A program made the position numbers and the translations under genes. The notes beneath the pieces were generated by a model. That model saw only the letters and a program-made list of their open reading frames with translations. It was not told where the DNA came from and did not search any database. Positions 7,155-14,384 of a stretch of 27,943 nucleotides of DNA are shown here, piece after piece; position 1 is the first letter of the stretch, and each line of letters begins with the position of its first letter. The DNA is from Yinghuangia elevatio (GTDB lineage Bacteria; Actinomycetota; Actinomycetes; Streptomycetales; Streptomycetaceae). The stretch spans positions 1-27,943 of the forward strand of contig NZ_JBEZFP010000124.1 in assembly GCF_040649515.1 (NCBI RefSeq). Reading direction: 5' to 3'.

Positions 7155-8038
7155 TTTTCACTTCCCGGGGTGTGCTCAGCCTGGGCCGGCATGTTGATCT
7201 GGCTGCGAACGGCCCCGGTCTGACCCTGTTCCTTCAGCAGCGCCAGGTGACGCTGGTACTCCTCGGGGGTGACGATCTTCACCTTGAAGAGCATGCGGGA
7301 ATGGTCGGCGCCACACAGCTCCGCGCACTTGCCGTCGTAGTCGCCCAAGACCTCGGGCGTGATCTCGAACTTGTTCGTCTTGCCGGGGATGACGTCCAGC
7401 TTGTAGAGGAACGACGGCACGTAGAACGAGTGGATCACGTCGGGCGAGTTCAGCTCGAACTGCACCTTCTGGCCCTGCGGCAGGTAGAGCGTGGGGATGT
7501 CCTGGGTCGACCCGGTGTCATAGACCGCGCCGGTCTTGTTCATCGGGCCTTCCTTGTAGTTGAAGGCCCACTGCCACTGGAAAGCGGCCACCTCGATGAC
7601 GTTGACCGACTGGAACGCCGGGTCCGACCTCTTGGTGGTTTCCTGGATCTTGGTCTCGTCGCGCGCGGTGAAGTAGAAGAAGACCGCGATGATGATGCCG
7701 GGGATCACCGTGTACAGGACCTCGAGCGGGAGGTTGTACCGGGTCTGCGGCGGGATCTCCTGCTTCGTGCGACTGCGCCGGTGGAACACGATGCTCCACA
7801 GGATGAGCCCCCACACGACAACGCCGACGATGAGGGCTGCGATCCAAGAGCCCTGCCAGAGTGAGAGAACCCTGTGGCCCTGCTCGGTCGCCGGGTTCGG
7901 CAGTCCGAGTCTGGGCAGATCCTTGGAGTCGACGGAGCAGCCGGTGGCGGTCGCGGTGACGAGGCCCAGAGCCAGCAGCTGCGGCACCCTGCGCCGCATC
8001 CAGCGCCGCGGCGAGCGGTCGGAGCCGTAGGGACTCAC
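7151..8038 (-). CDS. ctaC: Cytochrome c oxidase subunit II (CuA subunit, lipoprotein)
   Basis: A 295-aa subunit II that takes electrons from cytochrome c through the binuclear CuA centre. A signal sequence ends in ATGC, with Cys34 as the likely lipidation site. Two transmembrane helices (about 66-86 and 105-125) are followed by a cupredoxin domain outside the membrane. The CuA ligands are His203, Cys238, Glu240, Cys242, His246 and Met249, in the CAELCGADHSRM motif. I chose GTG 8038 (protein starting MSPYGSDRSPRR) because Streptomyces CtaC begins in the same way and a GGGAAGG ribosome binding site lies just upstream. An in-frame ATG at 8092 would add 18 residues of no known family. It is first in the ctaCDF operon. 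Confidence 0.95.
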   Translation of the reverse strand: MSPYGSDRSPRRWMRRRVPQLLALGLVTATATGCSVDSKDLPRLGLPNPATEQGHRVLSLWQGSWIAALIVGVVVWGLILWSIVFHRRSRTKQEIPPQTRYNLPLEVLYTVIPGIIIAVFFYFTARDETKIQETTKRSDPAFQSVNVIEVAAFQWQWAFNYKEGPMNKTGAVYDTGSTQDIPTLYLPQGQKVQFELNSPDVIHSFYVPSFLYKLDVIPGKTNKFEITPEVLGDYDGKCAELCGADHSRMLFKVKIVTPEEYQRHLALLKEQGQTGAVRSQINMPAQAEHTPGSEK

Positions 8039-8140
8039 GTAGCGCCTTCCCGAATGTCTCGCCCATAACGGCGTGCTGACGGGGAACTTCATCCCCCGGC
8101 GGTCCGTCGCACGGGCAGGTTTGGATGTTTCTGCGGGGCA

Positions 8141-8146
8141 ACCCTA
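8141..8146 (-). promoter_or_regulatory. ctaC: Candidate -10 element of the ctaCDF operon
   Basis: TAGGGT read on the minus strand matches the preferred Streptomyces -10 hexamer. It would give a 5' leader of roughly 95 nt before GTG 8038. No convincing -35 hexamer is present 16-19 bp upstream, so this rests on the -10 match and on position in the divergent gap before the plus-strand gene at 8304. Confidence 0.4.
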
Positions 8147-8291
8147 CTGGAGCGGTATTCGGGTCGCGCGCCGAGGTCCGGTGTGGCGGAAAAGAGGAAT
8201 GTGATGAGCCGTCCGATCGAGTGAAGTTCCCGGGCGCGACCCGCGAACGCGCACTCGAACAGCCGGTTCACGCACCGGCCGGAAGGCGGAC

Positions 8292-8306
8292 TACCGTCCC
8301 TGTATG
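8292..8306 (+). promoter_or_regulatory. Leaderless promoter of the desulfurase fusion gene
   Basis: TACCGT (8292-8297) ends 6 nt before the ATG at 8304. No ribosome binding site lies within 15 nt of the start; a GGAAGG sits too far away at 8281. This arrangement is the signature of a leaderless transcript that begins at or next to the A of ATG. Confidence 0.5.
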
Positions 8307-9737
8307 GCGTACTTCGACGCGGCCTCCGCCGAACCCCTGAACACTGCCGCGCGCTCGGCTTTCCTCAGCGCAATGGAGGAGGGCTGGGCGGACCCCGCGC
8401 GGCAGTACCACGACGGCCGGCGGGCCCGCATGCTGCTGGACGCCGCCCGCGAGACCGTCGCGACGGTACTCGGCGCGCGTCCGGACGAGGTGGTCTTCAC
8501 CGGATCGGGCACCCAGGCCGCGCAGTTGGGGCTGCTCGGCACGCTCGCCGGCCGACGCCGTGTCGGCGCGCACGCGGTGGTCAGCGCGGTCGAACACTCC
8601 TCGGTGCTGCACGCCGCCGAACTGCACGAGGCGGGCGGCGGGGAAATCACCCGGACGGTGGTGGACCGCACCGGACGCGTGGACCTCAAGGCGCTCGAAG
8701 CCGCGCTGCGCGACGACACCGCGGCCGTGGCCGTGCAGAGCGCGAACCACGAGGTGGGCACTCTCCAGCCGGTCGCCGAGGCGGCCGAACTGTGCGCCGC
8801 GCGCGGCATTCCGCTTGTCGTCGACGCCGCACAGTCGGTCGGGCGTGTCGCGGTGCCGGAAGGCTGGTCGGTGCTCGCCGCGAGCGCGCACAAGTGGGGC
8901 GGCCCGGCCGGCGTCGGCGTGCTGGTGGTGCGCAAGGGCACCCGGTACGTCTCGCCGCTGCCGTACGACGAGCGCGAGGCCCGGCGCGTACCCGGGTTCG
9001 TGAACGTCCCGGCGATCGTGTCGGCGGCGGTCGCACTCGGCGCGATGGCGACGACGTCCGACGACGAGAACCGGCGGCTGTCGTTGCTCGTCGACAAGAT
9101 CCGCGAACGCGTCCCGCGGACCGTCCCGGACACCGAGGTGGTCGGCGACCCGGTCGCCCGGCTCCCCCATCTGGTGACGTTCTCGTGCCTGTACGTCGAC
9201 GGCGAGGCCCTGCTCACCGCACTGGACCGCGCCGGGTTCGCGGTCTCGTCGGGCTCGTCGTGCACCTCGTCCACGCTGACGCCGAGTCATGTCCTGGAAG
9301 CCATGGGCGTGTTGTCGCAAGGCAACGTGCGCGTCTCGCTGCCGCAGGGCACGCCGGAGGCCGAGGTCGACCGCTTCCTCGCGGTGCTGCCGGGAATCGT
9401 GGCCGACCTGCGCGCGGTGACGAGCGCGGGCGGCGCGGCGACGGTGCCGGCCCCGGACCCGGCGGCCGTCGCGGGGCAGGCCGCGGACGAGGCCGTCCCG
9501 GCGGACGACGTCCCCGCGCTGGTGCTGGACACGCTCGGCCGCCGCTGCCCGATCCCGGTCATCGAACTGGCCCGGCACATCGGCGACGTGCCGAGGGATG
9601 CGGTGGTGGCGGTGCTGTCCGACGACGAGGCCGCGCGGCTGGACGTCCCGGCGTGGTGCGACATGACCGGCAACGAGTACGTCGGCGAGCGGCCGGACGA
9701 GGCGGGCGGCATGGCCTACCTCGTCCGGCGCTCGTGA
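8304..9737 (+). CDS. Cysteine desulfurase fused to a TusA-like sulfurtransferase domain
   Basis: A 477-aa two-domain protein. Residues 1-375 are a NifS/IscS-like PLP-dependent cysteine desulfurase, which takes sulfur from cysteine to form a persulfide. The PLP lysine is Lys197 in ASAHKWGG, the cofactor Asp is in VVDAAQSVG, and the catalytic Cys320 lies in the SSGSSC loop. A linker rich in Ala, Pro and Val (about 376-403) leads to a TusA/SirA-like domain (404-477) with the CPIP motif at Cys415, which can accept sulfur for relay. The fusion implies internal hand-over of sulfur to a downstream acceptor such as Fe-S assembly or thiolation. It lies divergently next to ctaC and upstream of adoK and erpA in a conserved core neighbourhood. 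It appears to be leaderless (TACCGT 6 nt before the start). The acceptor is not identifiable from the sequence. Confidence 0.92.
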   Translation: MAYFDAASAEPLNTAARSAFLSAMEEGWADPARQYHDGRRARMLLDAARETVATVLGARPDEVVFTGSGTQAAQLGLLGTLAGRRRVGAHAVVSAVEHSSVLHAAELHEAGGGEITRTVVDRTGRVDLKALEAALRDDTAAVAVQSANHEVGTLQPVAEAAELCAARGIPLVVDAAQSVGRVAVPEGWSVLAASAHKWGGPAGVGVLVVRKGTRYVSPLPYDEREARRVPGFVNVPAIVSAAVALGAMATTSDDENRRLSLLVDKIRERVPRTVPDTEVVGDPVARLPHLVTFSCLYVDGEALLTALDRAGFAVSSGSSCTSSTLTPSHVLEAMGVLSQGNVRVSLPQGTPEAEVDRFLAVLPGIVADLRAVTSAGGAATVPAPDPAAVAGQAADEAVPADDVPALVLDTLGRRCPIPVIELARHIGDVPRDAVVAVLSDDEAARLDVPAWCDMTGNEYVGERPDEAGGMAYLVRRS

Positions 9738-9747
9738 ACGGCGGTCC

Positions 9748-9778
9748 GATCCGCGGCCGTTCGCGGCTGTCCGCGATC
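9748..9778. terminator. Weak hairpin between convergent genes
   Basis: GAT plus CGCGG (9748-9756, with one bulged C) pairs with CCGCG plus ATC (9771-9778) around a 14-nt loop. It lies just after the desulfurase stop and before the end of the opposing adenosine kinase gene. The pairing is weaker than the other convergent terminators in the window. Confidence 0.4.
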
Positions 9779-9819
9779 GCCCGCGGTGCCGGCCGGGCTC
9801 CGGCGGAACCGGACGGCGC

Positions 9820-10797
9820 TCAGACGGTGAGGTGCGCACTCACGTCCGCGGCGGCCGCGTCGCCGTACGCCTGCGCGAACCGCTCCAGGAACGGCGCGCG
9901 GCGCAGCGAGTACTCCTGTGTGCCGACCGTCTCGATCACCAGCGTGGCCAGCATGCAGCCGACCTGAGCCGAGCGCTCCAGGTCGAGCCCCCAGGCGAGG
10001 CCCGCCAGGAAGCCGGCCCGGAAGGCGTCGCCGACGCCGGTCGGGTCGGCCTTCTTGCGCTCCAGCGCGCATTCGACGCGGATGGTCGCCTCGCCGCGCC
10101 GGTCGATGCGCACGCCCTTGGGGCCGAGCGTGGTGACGCGGATGCCGACGCGGTCCAGGATCTCCTCGCTGGACCAGCCGGTCTTCTCCTCGATGAGGGC
10201 GGCCTCGTACTCGTTGGTGAACAGGTACGCGGCGCCGTCGACCAGGCTGCGGATGTCGTGCTTGCCCATGCGCGCGAGCTGCTGCGAGGGGTCGGCGGCG
10301 AAGGTATAGCCGCGCTCCCGGCACTCCTCGCTGTGCCGCAGCATCGCCTCGGGGTCGTTGGCGGCGATGACCACCAGGTCGAGGCTGCCCACGCGCTCGG
10401 CGATCGGACGCAGTTCGATCTCGCGGGCCTCGCTCATCGCGCCGGTGTAGAAGGACGCGATCTGGTTGTGGTCCTCGTCCGTGGTGCACAGGAATCGCGC
10501 GGTGTGGTGCGTCTCGGAGATGTGCACCGAGTGGGTGTCCACGCGGTGCCGGTCCAGCCAGGAGCGGTAGTCGGTGAAGTCGGCGCCCGCGGCGCCCACG
10601 AGGATCGGCCTGAGGCCGAGGCAGCCCATGCCGAAGCAGATGTTCGGGGCGCAACCGCCCCGGCGTACGTCGAGGGTGTCCACGAGGAACGAGAGCGATA
10701 CCCGGTGCAGCTCCTCGGGAAGGAGCTGGTCCGCGAAACGGCCGGGGAAGGTCATCAGGTGGTCGGTGGCGATCGACCCCGTCACGGCGATGCGCAC
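9820..10797 (-). CDS. adoK: Adenosine kinase (PfkB/ribokinase family)
   Basis: A 325-aa PfkB-family sugar/nucleoside kinase. It carries the N-terminal VTGSIATDHL signature, the GG motif in RRGGCAPN, and the C-terminal signature DPTGVGDAFRAGFLAG with catalytic base Asp257. The sequence closely follows mycobacterial adenosine kinase AdoK (Rv2202c type), with the shared stretches FLVDTL, ISETHHTARFLCTTDED, IASFYTGAMSEAR and AADPSQQLAR. That enzyme phosphorylates adenosine to AMP for purine salvage. The Mycobacterium homolog is also near ctaC and an erpA-like gene, so the neighbourhood is conserved across the phylum. The GTG start at 10797 is preceded by AGGAG about 10 nt upstream. Other annotators may simply call it a carbohydrate kinase. 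Confidence 0.88.
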   Translation of the reverse strand: MRIAVTGSIATDHLMTFPGRFADQLLPEELHRVSLSFLVDTLDVRRGGCAPNICFGMGCLGLRPILVGAAGADFTDYRSWLDRHRVDTHSVHISETHHTARFLCTTDEDHNQIASFYTGAMSEAREIELRPIAERVGSLDLVVIAANDPEAMLRHSEECRERGYTFAADPSQQLARMGKHDIRSLVDGAAYLFTNEYEAALIEEKTGWSSEEILDRVGIRVTTLGPKGVRIDRRGEATIRVECALERKKADPTGVGDAFRAGFLAGLAWGLDLERSAQVGCMLATLVIETVGTQEYSLRRAPFLERFAQAYGDAAAADVSAHLTV

Positions 10798-11095
10798 GGG
10801 CTTGCTCCTGGGATGAGGGGGCGGCGCCGCGAGCAGGCCCGGCGCCGGAAGGCCCGTTCACGGTACCGGCCCCGGAGGTTGCGTGGTGCGCGCCGCGACA
10901 GACCGGTTGCCGCCGGTGGACGTGCGCTTGCTGGCGGGTGGGGTGATCGGGCGGCCGGAACGCGCGACTGGGGCGGCGCGGCGGCCGGAAACTACCCATC
11001 GGTAGACGGTGCGGTCACGCAGTGTGCGAAATAGGCTGAGGGCGCGGCCGCGGCTTTGCGGCGATTTATCCCGGCTTCATCGCGAGGAGTGCTTA
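10798..11095. other. Divergent intergenic region between adoK and the 74-aa gene
   Basis: About 300 nt with no coding potential I trust. It contains the ribosome binding sites of both flanking genes, a small hairpin CTACC-CATC-GGTAG (10992-11005), and a TAGGCT hexamer at 11032-11037 that could be the -10 element for the plus-strand small gene. No -35 consensus is visible. No RNA gene or riboswitch fold was recognised. Confidence 0.5.
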
Positions 11096-11320
11096 ATGTC
11101 TGCTTCGTCCGGCCAGGTGCGCTCGTACCTTCCGCCGAAGGCCGAGGCCGAGTCGATGGCCGAGCTGCGCGGCGACTGCGCTCGGATCGACGTGTCGTGG
11201 ACGACTCCGCACGTCGCCAAGCCCCTCCCGACGACGCCGTTCTCGCCGACCGCCCCGGCCGTCGAGGTCCCGGCGCGCGGTGCGGCGATGGTCGCCGGCC
11301 TCGCGGAGTTCGGCGACTGA
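11096..11320 (+). CDS. Small hypothetical protein (74 aa)
   Basis: I do not recognise this protein. It is 74 aa with no signal peptide, no transmembrane helix and no cysteine except one in RGDCARID. The first half is mildly charged; the second half is rich in Pro, Ala and Thr (KPLPTTPFSPTAPAVEVPA) and looks disordered. Support for a real gene comes from GAGGAG (11084-11089) 6 nt before the ATG, a candidate -10 TAGGCT upstream, codon positions with GC-rich third bases, and a perfect 19-bp terminator 20 nt after the stop. It stands alone between adoK and erpA. A longer reading from ATG 11009 in the same frame is less likely, since it lacks a ribosome binding site. No function can be given. Confidence 0.7.
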   Translation: MSASSGQVRSYLPPKAEAESMAELRGDCARIDVSWTTPHVAKPLPTTPFSPTAPAVEVPARGAAMVAGLAEFGD

Positions 11321-11340
11321 CACCCCTTCTCCGCACGACA

Positions 11341-11381
11341 AACTGCGGCGGCAGTCCTCGGTGAGGACTGCCGCCGCAGTT
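11341..11381. terminator. Perfect 19-bp bidirectional terminator
   Basis: Bases 11341-11359 pair without mismatch with 11363-11381 around a GGT loop. A T-rich stretch (TTGTGTT) follows on the plus strand. It serves the small plus-strand gene ending at 11320 and may also catch transcription from erpA, which ends at 11473 on the minus strand. Confidence 0.9.
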
Positions 11382-11472
11382 GTGTTCGTGGTGCCCGCGG
11401 CGTCACCGCCGCCCGCCGCCGAAGATCAGCCGAACGAATCGCCGCCGGCGCCGCTCGGCCGAACGGGTCGCG

Positions 11473-11823
11473 TCAGCTGAACGAGTCGCCGCAGGCGCAG
11501 GAGCCGGCCGCGTTCGGGTTGTCGATCGTGAAGCCCTGCTTCTCGATGGTGTCGACGAAGTCGATGGTCGCGCCGCCGAGGTACGGAACGCTCATGCGGT
11601 CGGTGACCACACGTACGCCACCGAACTCCTGGACGGAGTCGCCGTCGAGCGAGCGCTCGTCGAAGTACAACTGGTAGCGCATACCGGAACAGCCGCCCGG
11701 CTGGACCTGCACGCGCAGCGCGAGGTCGTCGCGACCCTCCTGCTCGAGCAGGGCCTTGACCTTGGCCGCGGCCTCATCGGTGAGGATGACGCCACTGGTC
11801 GTGGTCTCGTCCTTGACCGTCAT
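11473..11823 (-). CDS. erpA: Iron-sulfur cluster insertion / A-type carrier protein
   Basis: A 116-aa A-type carrier (IscA/HesB/ErpA family) that binds an Fe-S cluster and delivers it to target enzymes. The three conserved cysteine ligands are Cys45 (QPGGCSGMRY), Cys109 and Cys111 (GSCACGDSF). The family pattern LTDEAAAKVKALLEQEG opens the domain after a 10-residue head. The ATG 11823 start has GGGAG (11832-11836) upstream; an in-frame GTG-type reading from 11877 would add 18 residues outside the family. The gene is divergent from nadA across a 239-bp gap. NadA carries a [4Fe-4S] cluster, so ErpA may mature its neighbour; that is an inference from position. It is also near a cysteine desulfurase gene. 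Confidence 0.93.
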   Translation of the reverse strand: MTVKDETTTSGVILTDEAAAKVKALLEQEGRDDLALRVQVQPGGCSGMRYQLYFDERSLDGDSVQEFGGVRVVTDRMSVPYLGGATIDFVDTIEKQGFTIDNPNAAGSCACGDSFS

Positions 11824-11999
11824 CTGGAAGCTCCCACGTGGTGGTTCGGTGCTGGATACGGCTATCACCGTCCGCAACGAACGGTGCCCTGGTTTCTATT
11901 CCAGGCCCGATCCGTTCATGGTCGCATACCGCCGACCGTGGCGGGGCGGGCCCGGCATTGTGAGCCGCGTCGCGTGAATCGTGTAAGCAGGACCCACTC

Positions 12000-12048
12000 T
12001 CGTCAATCCGACGAAATCAAGGTAGTATCCATTGCGTCAGTTAGACGA
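12000..12048 (+). promoter_or_regulatory. nadA: nadA promoter region with twin CGTC-N5-GACG operator-like repeats
   Basis: Two related elements occur: CGTCAATCCGACGAAA (12001-12016) and CGTCAGTTAGACGAAA (12035-12050). They match at 13 of 16 bases, start 34 bp apart, and each contains the inverted repeat CGTC-N5-GACG. Between them is TAGTAT (12023-12028), a plausible -10. The first element covers the -35 position and the second lies at about +1 to the ribosome binding site. This is the layout expected of a repressor with two sites. The regulator is not known; NAD-responsive repressors (for example NrtR-like) or an Fe-S regulator are possibilities only. Confidence 0.55.
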
Positions 12049-12062
12049 AAAGGATGGGCACC

Positions 12063-13247
12063 GTGACCGCGACCAACGATCTGGACCTGCCGCCGGGCGT
12101 CGAGGCGACCCCGCTGGCGCTGCTGCTCCTGGGCCGCGGCGCCGACCCGTACAGCGAGCGCGGCGTCGAGTGCCCCGGCGACCTGCCGAACCCGGCCGAC
12201 CCCACGCTGGTCGCGCGCGCCCGGGCCGCGAAGGAGAAGCTCGGCGACTCCGTCTTCATCCTCGGCCACCACTACCAGCGCGACGAGGTCATCCAGTTCG
12301 CCGACGTGACCGGCGACTCGTTCAAGCTCGCGCGCGAGGCGGCCGCCCGGCCGGACGCTCCGTACATCGTCTTCTGCGGCGTGCACTTCATGGCCGAGAG
12401 CGCGGACATCCTGACCAACGACGGCCAGCAGGTGATTCTGCCGGACCTCGCAGCAGGATGCTCGATGGCCGACATGGCGACGTACGACCAGGTCGAGGAG
12501 TGCTGGGACGTCCTGACCGACGCGGGCATAGCCGACGTGACGGTCCCCGTCTCGTACATGAACTCCTCGGCCGACATCAAGGCGTTCACCGGCCGCCACA
12601 ACGGCACGATCTGCACCTCCTCCAACGCCAAGCGCGCCCTGGAGTGGGCCTTCGAGCAGGGCGAGAAGGTCCTGTTCATGCCGGACCAGCACCTCGGCCG
12701 CAACACCGCCGTGCTGGAGATGGGCTTCTCGCTCGACGACTGCGTGGTCTACAACCCGCACAAGCCGGGCGGCGGCGTCACCCCCGACCAGCTCCGCGCG
12801 GCCAAGATGATCCTGTGGCGCGGCCACTGCTCGGTGCACGGGCGCTTCGGCCTCGACTCGGTCGAGGACGTCCGCAACCGCATACCCGGCGTGAACGTGC
12901 TCGTGCACCCGGAGTGCAAGCACGAGGTCGTCACCGCGGCCGACTACGTGGGCTCGACCGAATACATCATCAAGGCCCTGGACGCGGCCGCGCCCGGCAG
13001 CGCGTGGGCCATCGGCACCGAGCTCAACCTGGTCCGCCGGCTCGCCAACGCGCACCCGGACAAGCAGGTCGTGTTCCTCGACAAGACCGTCTGCTTCTGC
13101 TCGACGATGAACCGCATCGACCTGCCCCACCTGGTGTGGGCGCTGGAATCCCTGGTAGACGGCAAGGTCGTCAACCGCATCCAGGTCGACCCCGACACGC
13201 AGAAGTTCGCCAACCAGGCGCTCAACCAGATGCTCGCGCTCCCGTAG
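12063..13247 (+). CDS. nadA: Quinolinate synthase
   Basis: A 394-aa NadA that condenses iminoaspartate with dihydroxyacetone phosphate to form quinolinate, the second step of de novo NAD synthesis. It needs a [4Fe-4S] cluster. Likely cysteine ligands are Cys105 (FCGVHFMAES), Cys184 (TICTSSNAK) and Cys344 or Cys346 (KTVCFCSTMN). Other family marks are LGHHYQRDEV, GDSF, YNPHKPGGG and VHPEC. GTG 12063 is favoured over ATG 12054 because AAAAGG (12048-12053) is 9 nt from the GTG but touches the ATG, and because Streptomyces NadA begins at about this point. No nadB or nadC follows, so those genes must lie elsewhere. It shares a divergent control region with erpA. Confidence 0.96.
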   Translation: MTATNDLDLPPGVEATPLALLLLGRGADPYSERGVECPGDLPNPADPTLVARARAAKEKLGDSVFILGHHYQRDEVIQFADVTGDSFKLAREAAARPDAPYIVFCGVHFMAESADILTNDGQQVILPDLAAGCSMADMATYDQVEECWDVLTDAGIADVTVPVSYMNSSADIKAFTGRHNGTICTSSNAKRALEWAFEQGEKVLFMPDQHLGRNTAVLEMGFSLDDCVVYNPHKPGGGVTPDQLRAAKMILWRGHCSVHGRFGLDSVEDVRNRIPGVNVLVHPECKHEVVTAADYVGSTEYIIKALDAAAPGSAWAIGTELNLVRRLANAHPDKQVVFLDKTVCFCSTMNRIDLPHLVWALESLVDGKVVNRIQVDPDTQKFANQALNQMLALP

Positions 13248-13267
13248 CGCACCGAAGCTCCCGCGAA

Positions 13268-13295
13268 GGGCCCGGTCGGCACCCCGACCGGGCCC
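13268..13295. terminator. nadA terminator
   Basis: A perfect 12-bp GC stem (13268-13279 with 13284-13295) with loop CACC begins 21 nt after the nadA stop codon. Confidence 0.85.
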
Positions 13296-13480
13296 GTTCC
13301 GCTGCCCACCTCGTGAGCGCGTGTTCCCAGTGAGGGTCTCTACAGGTGGTCCGCAGGGCGGACGAAAAAGTTCGGGAAATTTCGCGAGAGGTGTCGAGAA
13401 GCGTCGAGGGGCTCCGACGTACCGGTCGAGAGCGCGCCGGGAAGGCGCATCAGGACCGACGCAAAGGCAGGACGATCATC

Positions 13481-14044
13481 ATGGGCAAGCTCATCCACTT
13501 CGTGCACCAGTCGCTCGACGGCTACATCGAGGGGCCGAACGGCGAGTTCGACTGGCCGTCCATGGGCCCGGAACTCTCCGCCTACTCGCACGAGCTGACC
13601 GGCGGCGACAAGGTGTTCCTCTACGGCCGCGTGGTCTTCGAGCTCATGGCGTCGTACTGGCCGAACGCCGAGGAGCACTCGCAGCACCCGCACGACCTGG
13701 CGTTTGCGCCGGTGTGGCGGGCGGCGGACAAGGTCGTCGTGTCGCACACGCTGGAGAAGGCCGACTGGAACACCCGCGTCGTCAACGACAACGTGGTCGC
13801 GGAGCTGGCCGCGATCAAGGCGGCCGGGCGGGACCTGGTGCTGTTCGGCGGCTCGGAACTGGCGTCGTACCTGACCGAGCAGGGTGCGGTCGACGAGTAC
13901 CGGATCTTCGTGCATCCGGTGCTGCTGGGCGGTGGACGCCCGGTGCTGCGGAAGTCCGGCCTGCGTCGGCGGCTCGAACTCGTCGAGACCCGCACCTTCG
14001 ACGGGACCGTCACCATGCTGCGGCACCGGCTCGCCGAAAGCTGA
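13481..14044 (+). CDS. Dihydrofolate reductase / RibD C-terminal-like reductase
   Basis: A 187-aa single-domain protein of the RibD_C/YyaP-like DHFR fold. These are NAD(P)H-dependent reductases of mostly unknown substrate. The family features are the opening KLIHFVHQSLDGYIEGPNGE with FDW, a central GRVVFELM segment, the nucleotide-binding LFGGSELASYL, and the RIFVHPVLLGGGRPV strand-loop near the end. The ATG 13481 start is preceded by GGCAGGA at about 10 nt. An upstream in-frame reading from 13346 is Arg-rich and not family-like. It stands as a single gene between the nadA terminator and a convergent terminator before pspAA. Upstream (13349-13363) is a small inverted repeat GTCCGC-AGG-GCGGAC of unknown meaning. 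It is not a canonical folate enzyme and the substrate cannot be assigned. Confidence 0.85.
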   Translation: MGKLIHFVHQSLDGYIEGPNGEFDWPSMGPELSAYSHELTGGDKVFLYGRVVFELMASYWPNAEEHSQHPHDLAFAPVWRAADKVVVSHTLEKADWNTRVVNDNVVAELAAIKAAGRDLVLFGGSELASYLTEQGAVDEYRIFVHPVLLGGGRPVLRKSGLRRRLELVETRTFDGTVTMLRHRLAES

Positions 14045-14052
14045 CCGACCTT

Positions 14053-14093
14053 GTCCGGGCGGCGCACCGGGCCCGCATGGGCCCCGCCCGGAC
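14053..14093. terminator. Bidirectional terminator between the reductase gene and pspAA
   Basis: A 10-bp outer stem (14053-14062 with 14084-14093) encloses a palindrome GGGCCC-GCAT-GGGCCC (14069-14084), so two alternative folds are possible. It lies between convergent genes ending at 14044 and 14104. Confidence 0.75.
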
Positions 14094-14103
14094 CGGGCCG
14101 GAC

Positions 14104-14382
14104 TCAGCCGGGAATCAGCCCGCCTTCCTTGAACAACTCGCGGACGTCGTCCACGTGCGCGTCCGCGGCGGGGAGGATCAGCTGCGAAGGTTCGAGCACG
14201 TCGTCCGGCACGGGCGTGCCCACCTCGCGCACCCGGTCCAGGAGGGCGACGAGCGCGGCGCGGAACGCCGCCTCGTCGTCCGCCTCGACGGCCGACTCGA
14301 TCGCGTTGTCCAGCAGGTCCAGTGCCGCGATGTGCTCGTCGGCGACGTCCAGCTGCCCCTCCCCCATGATGCGGACGATCAT
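14104..14382 (-). CDS. pspAA: PspA-associated protein PspAA
   Basis: A 92-aa soluble protein that follows pspA in many Actinobacteria and Archaea and is named for that association. The family pattern is clear: MIVRIMGEGQ opening, an acidic central helix pair (LLDNAIESAVEADDEAAFRAALVALLDRV), then GTPVPDDVLEPSQLILPAADA and the GGLIPG end. The ATG (14382) lies 2 nt after the pspA TAA, with GGGGAG as the ribosome binding site inside the end of pspA, so the pair is one operon. Its likely role is support or control of PspA at the membrane; the mechanism is not known to me. Confidence 0.88.
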   Translation of the reverse strand: MIVRIMGEGQLDVADEHIAALDLLDNAIESAVEADDEAAFRAALVALLDRVREVGTPVPDDVLEPSQLILPAADAHVDDVRELFKEGGLIPG

Positions 14383-14384
14383 GG

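Noticed and set aside
5517..7223. 568-codon open frame on the plus strand opposite ctaD
   Set aside because: CtaD on the minus strand has every heme and copper ligand. The plus-strand product is Arg/Glu/His-rich low complexity and is a codon-bias shadow.
8039..8092. ATG 8092 as the ctaC start
   Set aside because: It adds 18 residues unlike other CtaC proteins. GTG 8038 has a ribosome binding site and gives the usual actinobacterial N-terminus.
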